This document shows positions 1 through 5,800 of a stretch of DNA of 6,984 nucleotides, one piece after another. This DNA comes from Candidatus Coatesiibacteriota bacterium. GTDB lineage: Bacteria; RBG-13-66-14. The DNA lies in assembly GCA_014728185.1 (NCBI GenBank), contig WJMB01000135.1, positions 1 through 6,984 on the forward strand, read 5' to 3'. Below the pieces are notes generated by a model. It was given only the letters and a program-made list of their open reading frames with translations. It was not told the DNA's origin and did no database searches. How positions within the stretch are numbered: the first letter of the stretch is position 1; every line of letters begins with the position of its first letter. The translations under genes and the position numbers were made by a program.

Positions 1-9
1 GCCTCCTAG
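1..9 (-). promoter_or_regulatory. Ribosome binding site of a gene starting beyond the left edge
   Basis: Read on the minus strand the window ends in CTAGGAGGC, which contains AGGAGG, a full match to the anti-Shine-Dalgarno complement. A start codon would be expected within about 5 to 10 bases, just outside the window. No open frame in the adjoining sequence argues for a different role. The gene itself is not visible, so its product is unknown. The match could be chance, but a six-base core at this position downstream of a gene-free stretch makes a leader the simplest reading. Confidence 0.5.
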
Positions 10-23
10 CTTGACCCCGCGGG

Positions 24-44
24 CACCGGCGGATCTCCGCGGTG
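24..44 (-). other. Stable hairpin in the putative leader of the off-edge gene
   Basis: The 21 bases form a stem of nine GC-rich pairs with one bulged base and a four-base loop (AGAT on the minus strand). The hairpin lies about 15 bases upstream of the AGGAGG on the minus strand, so it would be in the 5' leader of the gene starting past the left edge. There is no T-tract, so it is not an intrinsic terminator. It could influence translation or RNA stability. No known riboswitch class was recognised around it. Confidence 0.35.
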
Positions 45-598
45 TCCGGGGTGTTCTCGGGTTTGATAACCGGGTAAAGGGCTGGGTACCGGTCGCTTAC
101 GCTCCCGGCGGAACGCCGCCGAACCAGGGGCCGCGGGCGGGAGGGATGCTCAATCCGGGCATCTGCGGAGCCTCTGCGAAGATTGAATCAAGGGCGGTAA
201 GGATTGGTTTACGCAAACCGCTTTGTTCAGTATGCCCGCTTGTCGCGCTTCGTTTTCCGGGGCGTCTCCGTGCGACACGTCAAGTCCGGCAAGATGCTAT
301 CTAACTGATTCACCGTACACGAAAGCTGACAAGTTAACGTCGGGGAACCGGCAACCATGCGGTAAACATGACCACCGCTTCAGACCGGACCGTCCCTCGG
401 TGAAGACCTGTCGCGCGACGGATAGGATGGCTCATCCGGTTAACAATCGATAGCTTGCAGGCAACAGTCACTCCCGAGCGCTAACGAACCCGAAGGGGTT
501 GAGAACCTTCCGAACCAGAGCAATCGCCGGAATCACGCCGCAGCGCCCCGGCAAAACCGGCCAAGCGGCCAATGAAGCCTTCGGGTATTCGCCGGGGA
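45..598. other. Gene-free stretch, locally less GC-rich, with many short hairpins
   Basis: No frame on either strand gives a protein with recognisable motifs, a ribosome binding site or credible composition. The part from about 180 to 520 is visibly less GC-rich than the genes and holds many short inverted repeats. Examples are GGTTT/AAACC at 206-219, GCGGT/ACCGC at 359-378, GTCGC/GCGAC at 410-419, CGGAT/ATCCG at 419-438, AACCC/GGGTT at 487-500 and GAAGG/CCTTC at 492-510. The last two overlap and cannot form together. I looked for tRNA T-loops, RNase P, SRP and tmRNA landmarks and common riboswitch cores and found none. It may be plain intergenic sequence, the long leader of the gene off the left edge, or an unrecognised RNA. 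Confidence 0.5.
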
Positions 599-635
599 GG
601 CTTTGGCACATTTCTTGCAGCAGGGCGGGGCCGCC
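599..635 (+). repeat. Left copy of a 37-bp direct repeat
   Basis: This segment matches 6934-6970 at 33 of 37 positions in the same orientation, about 6.3 kb apart. The similarity begins with GGC upstream of the -24 box and runs about 17 bases past the -12 box, through AGCAGGGCGGGGCCGCC. It therefore covers more than the bases that sigma-54 itself needs. It ends abruptly on both sides. The pair could belong to a larger genomic family of promoter-bearing intergenic repeats. Confidence 0.8.
603..619 (+). promoter_or_regulatory. Sigma-54 (-24/-12) promoter-like site, rightward
   Basis: TTGGCACATTTCTTGCA fits the sigma-54 consensus TTGGCACG-N4-TTGCA except for A in place of G at the eighth base. 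The invariant GG (605-606) and GC (617-618) are separated by the required 10 bases. A transcript would start near 630. No convincing plus-strand gene follows: the reading frames to about 1077 are arginine- and glycine-rich and lack a ribosome binding site. The site may therefore make a noncoding RNA, be inactive, or be part of the inverted repeat. Sigma-54 promoters need an AAA+ enhancer-binding activator, and none is visible here. Confidence 0.5.
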
Positions 636-660
636 TTCCGCCCAAGGCCGAGTCCCTCTC

Positions 661-677
661 CGCAAGAAATGTGCCAA
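661..677 (-). promoter_or_regulatory. Sigma-54 (-24/-12) promoter-like site, leftward, facing the previous one
   Basis: On the minus strand the sequence is TTGGCACATTTCTTGCG, with GG and GC again 10 bases apart. It differs from the consensus at the eighth base and at the final base (G rather than A or T). Transcription would start near 650 and run leftward across the gene-free left flank, possibly to the gene whose ribosome binding site is at 1-9. Because it converges with the site at 603-619, the two predicted start points lie about 20 bp apart and the polymerases could not both occupy the element freely. Confidence 0.4.
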
Positions 678-775
678 AGCCGGGCGCGGCCGAGGGTCAT
701 CGAATCGACGAGGTTTTGCCGGGGCGCCGGTCGTCGATGGGCTGTCGGGCGTTATCGTCGTCGACGCGTCCGGGC

Positions 776-801
776 AAAAAAAAGGCACCGGCGGCGGGTG
801 C
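776..801 (-). terminator. Intrinsic terminator of the minus-strand gene block
   Basis: On the minus strand a GC-only-flanked hairpin, stem GCACC/GGTGC (785-789 with 797-801) and a seven-base loop, is followed after one C by eight T residues (776-783). This is the rho-independent terminator layout. It lies about 175 bp after the stop codon of the DUF503 gene, with no gene in between (802-975 holds nothing I recognise). It would close the transcript carrying the secreted protein and ylxP. The stem is short, so efficiency may be modest. Confidence 0.6.
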
Positions 802-975
802 GGTTTCAGCTCACCGGTCGGCGCCGGCGTCGAGGTTGGAAAACCACCACTGGGCGAGGGGCTGCAAGTCAGTCAATCGGGTTATGGGGGTTGGCGTTGG
901 ATTTTGTCGACGCTCACGTATCGAGTGTTCTCCATGATACCCGATGACCGCGGACCGGTCAAGCCGAGCGGGCGC

Positions 976-1278
976 TCAACCCCAGAGGTCCTCGGCGCTG
1001 CGCAGCGCCCGGCGGACCTCGACGACTTCCGCTTCCGCGGCATAGGCCAGGCGCTCCAGGGTGTCCAGGGTCTGTAGAACGGTGGAGTGGGAACCGGCGA
1101 CGGTGGTGAAGGCCAGGGTCAGGCGGCGCGGGCGATCGGCGTCGCCGACCTCGGCGGCGGCGACGTGGTAGCGGTTGACTGCCCGGTCCTTGAGGGAGCG
1201 CGCCACCCGGCGGCGGTCCTTGAGGCTGCGGGCCTCGGGCAGATAGAGCTCGACCTCGAGCACGCCGATATAGAGCAT
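976..1278 (-). CDS. ylxP: DUF503/YlxP family protein
   Basis: The product is 100 residues, close to the usual 90-100 for the family. It begins MLYIGVLEVELYLPEARSLK and continues KDRRRV, the typical start of DUF503 proteins: a first beta strand followed by the conserved SLK(D/S)KR segment. A second strand with VAAAEVGD and a third with LTLAFTTVAGS precede a C-terminal helix and the strand AEVVEVRR. Members such as Bacillus subtilis YlxP are small ferredoxin-like-fold proteins often encoded in the nusA-infB-rbfA region. A link to translation or ribosome maturation is suspected but the function is not firmly known. Here that context is absent. The start at 1278 is chosen by family alignment. It has no Shine-Dalgarno sequence, and an in-frame ATG at 1311, 17 bases after the preceding stop codon, would add MNGAQPPIKQT. 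The short distance to the upstream secreted-protein gene suggests translational coupling. Confidence 0.85.
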   Translation of the reverse strand: MLYIGVLEVELYLPEARSLKDRRRVARSLKDRAVNRYHVAAAEVGDADRPRRLTLAFTTVAGSHSTVLQTLDTLERLAYAAEAEVVEVRRALRSAEDLWG

Positions 1279-1292
1279 GGTCTGCTTGATCG

Positions 1293-1305
1293 GGGGCTGA
1301 GCCCC
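1293..1305 (-). other. Small hairpin just upstream of the ylxP start
   Basis: GGGGCTCAGCCCC on the minus strand forms a five-pair GC stem with a three-base loop, 14 bases before the ATG at 1278 and exactly where a ribosome binding site would be expected. It may separate translation of ylxP from the secreted-protein gene ending at 1329. If the ATG at 1311 is used instead, the hairpin lies inside the coding sequence. Confidence 0.35.
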
Positions 1306-1328
1306 GTTCATGTGGTGGTGGGGAACGG

Positions 1329-2021
1329 CTAGAACAGGGCCTTGATGCGACCGAAGGAGGCCTCCTCGACGGCGGTGGTGTAGTCGTCGATGGAGAAGTT
1401 GTCGGCGTGGATGTAGTCGATATCGACTTCGTAGGCGGCGCCGAAGCCGGACCATCCCGCCTGGTATAGATATGTGTCGTCGATGGAGCTGGAGACGGGA
1501 CTGCCGTTCAGCGAGAGGGTTAGCTCGACGGGATCGGAGCCGATAGCCTCGAGGGCCAGGGTGTGCCAGGTGTCGGCGTAGGCGTTGATAACGACATCCT
1601 GTGAGAGGATGGTGTAGTCGCCGCCGCCGTTGATGATCGCGGTGAAGGCGAAGCCGTAGGGCGGCGTAAGGATCTGCAGGCCGCCGATGTAGGCTTCATC
1701 GTCGAAAGCGCGGGCGGTGAGTGCCATGTAGCAGTCATCACCGTTGAAGCGGAAGTCCATGCTGACGAGTCCGTCGTCGATGAGCCCGCCGCCGTCGCAG
1801 GTATAACCGGCGTAGAGCCCGCCGGTGGCGTAATCGTCCAGCTCGAGGAGACGGTTGCCGGCGTCGTCGGCCACCAGGAAGTACTCGCCGTCGTCGTCAC
1901 GGTCCCAGTCGGCGTATTCACCGATGTCATCGCCGATGTCGTAGCCGGAGAAGTCCTCGAGGGGGAAGTCGGCGGCGAAGAGTGCGGCGGGGAGCAGTAA
2001 GAACAGGGCGATCCATTTCAT
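1329..2021 (-). CDS. Secreted acidic protein, probable LamG/ConA-like beta-sandwich
   Basis: The 230-residue product opens with a classic Sec signal peptide: MKW, a hydrophobic core (IALFLLLPAALF), and a likely signal peptidase I cut after ALFA at residue 16. The mature protein is strikingly rich in Asp and Glu (for example residues 38-46) and in aromatic residues, and contains two cysteines, C75 and C97, that could pair outside the cytoplasm. The segments GLVSMDFRFNG (84-94), WHTLALEA (152-159), VELTLSLNGSPV (165-176) and VDIDYIHADNFSI (199-211) alternate like the strands of a concanavalin/laminin-G-like sandwich, a fold common in glycan-binding and DUF1080-type proteins. No catalytic residues can be named. 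The C-terminus ends TTAVEEASFGRIKALF, an amphipathic tail after the domain. The ATG has an AAAGGA ribosome binding site at 2030-2035, spaced 8 bases. The 234-bp gap upstream and the 17-50 bp gap to ylxP place it first in a two-gene unit. Confidence 0.75.
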   Translation of the reverse strand: MKWIALFLLLPAALFAADFPLEDFSGYDIGDDIGEYADWDRDDDGEYFLVADDAGNRLLELDDYATGGLYAGYTCDGGGLIDDGLVSMDFRFNGDDCYMALTARAFDDEAYIGGLQILTPPYGFAFTAIINGGGDYTILSQDVVINAYADTWHTLALEAIGSDPVELTLSLNGSPVSSSIDDTYLYQAGWSGFGAAYEVDIDYIHADNFSIDDYTTAVEEASFGRIKALF

Positions 2022-2107
2022 ACGGAAAATCCTTTGACGTCTTCACGGTTGCGAGGGTGGTACAGCCTTCACGAGAGTAGGATGGTTGTCTGAGCCGATG
2101 ATGTCGC

Positions 2108-2125
2108 AAAACCGGCCTCGGGCCG
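2108..2125 (-). terminator. Weak candidate terminator after the membrane-protein pair
   Basis: On the minus strand CGGCC-CGA-GGCCG forms a five-pair GC stem with a three-base loop (2113-2125) and is followed by a G and four T residues (2108-2111). It lies about 130 bp after the stop of the second small membrane protein and about 90 bp before the secreted-protein gene, so it could separate the two units. The stem and T-tract are both short, and the pairing could be chance in GC-rich DNA. No convincing -35/-10 pair was found between it and the start at 2021. Confidence 0.3.
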
Positions 2126-2255
2126 TAACGGCTCGTCGAACAGGTAGCGCCCCCGGTGCAAACGACGCCGCAGCCTCATCTCGCGGTCAGATCGAGACTC
2201 CCGCTCCGGGCCAACGGCGTCGGACCGGTTGAATGCGCCGGGGATACGGTCGGTG

Positions 2256-2477
2256 CTACTCTCCCTGACGCCGCCGGGCGGCCACGATGGTGATGATCAG
2301 GTAGGTCAGACCGACGCCTCCGCCGATGATCATCAACGGGATGGCCACTTCGGGTCCGATCTCCAACCCGGCCCACTCGAGGCGGTAATCGAGCAGGTCG
2401 GCGATGAAGCCGGCCAGGCCGATGACGAAGATCAGGATGGCGATGGAGACGATGATGTTCTTGCCGCGACGAGCCAT
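2256..2477 (-). CDS. Small two-helix membrane protein, second of a pair
   Basis: The 73-residue product has a basic N-terminus (MARRGKN), a first membrane helix at about residues 8-27, a short loop with several acidic residues (DLLDYRLEWAGLEIGPE), a second helix at about 44-66 that includes IIGGGVGLTYLI, and a basic tail (ARRRQGE). By the positive-inside rule both ends face the cytoplasm. The start is secure: GGAGGT lies 6 bases before the ATG. It begins 20 bp after the stop of the upstream small membrane gene, so the two are almost certainly co-transcribed and may act together. I do not recognise the family, and small hydrophobic proteins of this kind cannot be assigned a function by inspection. 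Confidence 0.75.
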   Translation of the reverse strand: MARRGKNIIVSIAILIFVIGLAGFIADLLDYRLEWAGLEIGPEVAIPLMIIGGGVGLTYLIITIVAARRRQGE

Positions 2478-2497
2478 GTTCTACCTCCGGGTACGTT

Positions 2498-2701
2498 TTA
2501 GCGTTGTTTGCGGTTGATTAACCAAAGATTGCCGGCGATGAGCACGGCCCCCAGGAAGATGAACAGCCAGCCCAGCCAGGCCGGCGGCCAGTAGGGGGTC
2601 AAGCGGAAACCCTCCAGACCGGGCATCAGCAGCTCCAGGAGCCCCAGACCGCAAAGCCAAGCTCCGCTCTTCCAGTTGAAGATAATGATCAGCCAGCGCA
2701 T
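2498..2701 (-). CDS. Small tryptophan-rich membrane protein, first of a pair
   Basis: The 67-residue product starts MRWLIIIFNWKSGAWLCGLG. It has a hydrophobic N-terminal half (about residues 3-27), a polar and proline-rich middle (PGLEGFRLTPYWPP, 27-40), a clear membrane helix at about 41-62, and a basic end, NRKQR. It holds six tryptophans in 67 residues. The ATG at 2701 has a GAGG ribosome binding site 5 bases upstream. A longer form from TTG at 2728 is rejected because that codon overlaps the TATAAT box. The two-helix layout and layout of the next gene, with similar size, suggest a functional pair. They lie downstream of mfd, but nothing ties them to DNA repair. The family was not recognised. 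Confidence 0.7.
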   Translation of the reverse strand: MRWLIIIFNWKSGAWLCGLGLLELLMPGLEGFRLTPYWPPAWLGWLFIFLGAVLIAGNLWLINRKQR

Positions 2702-2727
2702 GGTTGCCTCGGTTGTCGCCCGTTCCA

Positions 2728-2733
2728 ATTATA
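2728..2733 (-). promoter_or_regulatory. TATAAT -10 box for the membrane-protein pair
   Basis: The minus strand reads GCTATAATTGG, a perfect housekeeping -10 hexamer in otherwise GC-rich sequence, 26 bases before the ATG at 2701. This would give a 5' leader of about 20 bases carrying the GAGG ribosome binding site. No good -35 hexamer is found 16-18 bases upstream, so the promoter may be weak or activator-dependent. Its presence in the 103-bp gap after mfd argues that the small genes are at least partly transcribed independently of mfd. Confidence 0.5.
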
Positions 2734-2804
2734 GCAGCTTCGAGCGGTCGAGTCCCTGAAAGATGCAAGGCCGTTCTGCTCAGGCGATCGGCACTCATGC
2801 CACC

Positions 2805-5800
2805 TCAGCGGACCACGCCCAGTCCTTCGGCCAGATAAACCAGCAGGTCCCGGGCGGCTTCCAGGGCCGGTCCCCGCGAGGAAAACTCGATCACGCCGCG
2901 ACCGCCCGAGCCGACGCGGGGACGCGGGTTGTGGACGGCGGCGCAGCCCCCCAGGTCCACCCGGCCCACCCGACCCAGATTTGTTAGGGCCAGGGAGAAG
3001 CGGCGGCGCCCGATCTGAACCTCCTCGACGTCCAGGGTGTCGCCGAGGAGCTTGACCTCGAGGGCCGTGAACAGGTTGACGGCGGCGGCGGGCGGCTCGC
3101 CGAAGCGCTCGCGGAACTCGGCGGCCAGCTCCCGGGCGGCCTCCAGGCCGCGGACCTCGGCCAGACGGCGGTAGAGGCGGATCTTCAGCTCGGGACCACC
3201 GACGTAGGTGTCGGGCAGGTAGGCGGCGAAGTCGCCCTTGACCTGGGTCCGGGGTTCGCCGGCCTCGGGCGGCTCCCCCTGAAGCTCGGCCACGGCCTCG
3301 CGCAGCAGGCGCACGTAGAGGTCGAAGCCCACCTGCTCGATGAAGCCGGACTGGGAGGGACCCAGGACGTCGCCTGCGCCGCGCAGTTCGAGGTCGCGTT
3401 GGGCCAGGCGGAAGCCCGAGCCGAGTTCATTGAACTCGGCCAGGGCCTGGAGGCGCTTGAAGGCCTGCTCCCCGATGATCCGCCGCGGCGGGGTGAAGAG
3501 GTAGGCGTAAGCTTGGTGACGCCCGCGGCCCACCCGGCCGCGCAACTGGTAGAGCTGGGCCAGGCCGAAGCGGTCGGCCCGGTTGACGATGATGGTGTTG
3601 ACGTTGGGGATGTCCATCCCGTTCTCGATGATCGTCGTGGTGACCAGTACGTCGTAGGCGTGGTTGATGAACTCGTGCACGACGGCCTCGAGGCGCCGCG
3701 GGGTCATCTGCCCGTGGGCGATGGCCAGCCGCGCCTCGGGCAGCAGCTCGCCCAGATAACCGGCGACCTCCTGGATCGACTGGACCCGGTTGTGAACGAA
3801 GAAGACCTGGCCGCCGCGGTCCAGCTCGCGCTCGACGGCCTCGCGGATCAGAGCGTCGTCGGTCTCGCCGATGTAGGTCTTGATGGGGTGGCGACCCACG
3901 GGAGGCGTCTCGATGTTGGAGATGTCCCGGGCGCCCATCAGCGCCAGGTAGAGGGTGCGCGGGATGGGCGTGGCGGTCATAGTCAACACATCGACGCTTG
4001 TCTGGAGCTGCTTGAGCCGCTCCTTGTGTTTGACGCCGAAGCGCTGCTCCTCGTCGACGATCAGCAGGCCCAGCTCCTTGAAGCGCACGTCACGGGAGAG
4101 CAGGCGGTGGGTGCCGACGAGGATGTCGATCTCGCCGGCGGCGGCGCGCTCGAGGATACGCTTCTGCTCGACGGCGGGAACGAAGCGGGAGAGCACGGCG
4201 ACCTCGATGGGAAAGGGCTCGGTGCGCTCGCGGAAGGTCTCGCCGTGCTGGTCGGCCAGGATGGTCGTCGGCGCCAGCACGGCCGCCTGACGGCCGTCGA
4301 CGGCGACCTTGAAGGCGGCGCGCACCGCGACCTCGGTCTTGCCGAAGCCGACGTCGCCGCAGAGCAGGCGGTCCATCGGCCGCTCCGACTCGAGGTCGGC
4401 CTTGACCTCGGCGGTGGCCCGCTCCTGATCCGGGGTGTCAGTAAAGGGGAAGCTCTCCTCGAGCTCGCGCTGCCAGGCCCCGTCGGGGGGGCAGGCCCGG
4501 CCGGAGCGGGCGTCGCGGCGGGCGTGGACGGCGATCAGTTCGGCGGCCAGGGAGGCCACCTCGTGCTTTACCCGGCTACGCGCCTTCTTCCAGCGCGTGC
4601 CGCCCAGGCGGTCCAGGGTCACCCGACCCTGACCGGCGCCGTCGTAGCGCTCCAGGTCGCCCAGGTTCCAGATCGGCACGAAAAGCTTGGCGCGGTCGCG
4701 GAAGGCCAGCTCGACGAAGTCGGCCTCCTCGCCCTCGTGGCGCAACGTGGTCAGCTTGACGTAGCGACCGATACCGTGGTCGGCGTGGACCACGTAGTCG
4801 CCGGGCTTGAGCTCCAGGGTGGCCAGACGGCCCGCCGAGGGCGCCTTGCGCCGACGCCGCCGGGTCAGCGGAGCGGTGCGGCCGAAGAGCTCGCCGTCGG
4901 TGAGCAGGATCAGATTCCGCTCGGGCAGCTCGGCGCCGCCGGCCAGCTCGGCCAGAACCACGGGCGGGGACAGCTCCTCCTCGGCCAGGATCTCGCCCAG
5001 GCGCTCCAGCTTGCCCCGGTTCTCGCAGCAGATGACCACCCGCCGCCCGGCGGCTTCCCAGCGGCGCAAGTCGGTGAACAGGCCGCCCAGGCGGCCGTGA
5101 TAGGTGGGCACCGGAAGCGCGTCGATCTGAACTTCGACGGTCCCGGCCTCGAAGAAGCGGTCCAGGTCGACGAAGAGCCGTCCCGGCGGGGCCGGGGGGG
5201 CCGGTACCGCCGCCTCGGGCTCGTCCCGCGCCGCGTGCAACCGATCGCCCGTCGCGCCCAACCGCTCCCGGCGATGGGCGCGGCCGGCGGGTTCGGCGCC
5301 GCGGGGACCGAGTAGGGGCGGCTCCGCGAGGCGCCGCTCGTGCTGCTCCTCGACCTGGGAAGCGAAGCGCTGGGCCGCCAAACGGCAGGCCTCGCGGTTG
5401 GCGAAGGCCCACAGCGGCGGTCGGGGACAATAATCCGCGACGTCCACCAGCTCGGGATGCAAACGATCGATGAAGTACTCGACGCCGTCGAAGTAGGGCT
5501 CGCGGTGCAGCAGGCCCTTGAGCCGGGCGCGCAGCTCGCCCCGGGGCAGGCCGTCGAGGAGGCGGCCCGCCGTGGTCTCGTCGACCAGCACCTCACGCAA
5601 TGGCGCCAGGGTTACCGACTCGACGGCCCCCCGGCTGCGTTGATCACCGGGGTCGAAGCGACGCAGCTCCTCGACGGTGTCGCCGAAGTAGTCCAGGCGC
5701 ACCGGCCCGTCGAGACCGGGCGGGTAGACGTCGAAAAGCCCGCCGCGCCGGGCGAACTCGCCCGGAGACTCCACCAGGTTGACCCGGTGGTAGCCGAGGA

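Larger units (their letters stand above)
599..681. repeat. Perfect 20-bp inverted repeat around a 43-bp centre
   Basis: Bases 599-618 (GGCTTTGGCACATTTCTTGC) are the exact reverse complement of 662-681. The match stops at 598/682 on the outside and 619/661 on the inside. The 43-base centre is GC-rich and contains a smaller inverted pair, GGGCGG at 623-628 and CCGCCC at 638-643. Each arm carries a sigma-54-type promoter sequence directed towards the other arm. As RNA the element would form a long hairpin, but there is no T-tract. It may be a double promoter, a regulator-binding palindrome, or a small dispersed intergenic repeat. Confidence 0.85.

Noticed and set aside
1..600. Search for tRNA, RNase P RNA, SRP RNA, tmRNA and common riboswitches in the left flank
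   Set aside because: None of the characteristic conserved words were found on either strand by eye, so no RNA gene is called.
499..1077. Plus-strand open frame of 192 codons downstream of the left sigma-54-like site
   Set aside because: It starts before the promoter, runs through the inverted repeat and terminator and into the antisense of ylxP, and its Gly/Arg/Ser-rich translation has no protein-like pattern or ribosome binding site.
2498..2728. Longer 76-residue form of the first small membrane protein, from a TTG codon
   Set aside because: The TTG overlaps the TATAAT box and lacks a ribosome binding site, whereas the ATG at 2701 has GAGG at the right distance.
3399..5315. Long plus-strand open frame of 638 codons antisense to mfd
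   Set aside because: It lies wholly within the intact mfd gene on the other strand and its translation is a low-complexity Gly/Ala/Val/Asp/Leu mixture with no motif, as expected from mirrored GC-rich codon use.
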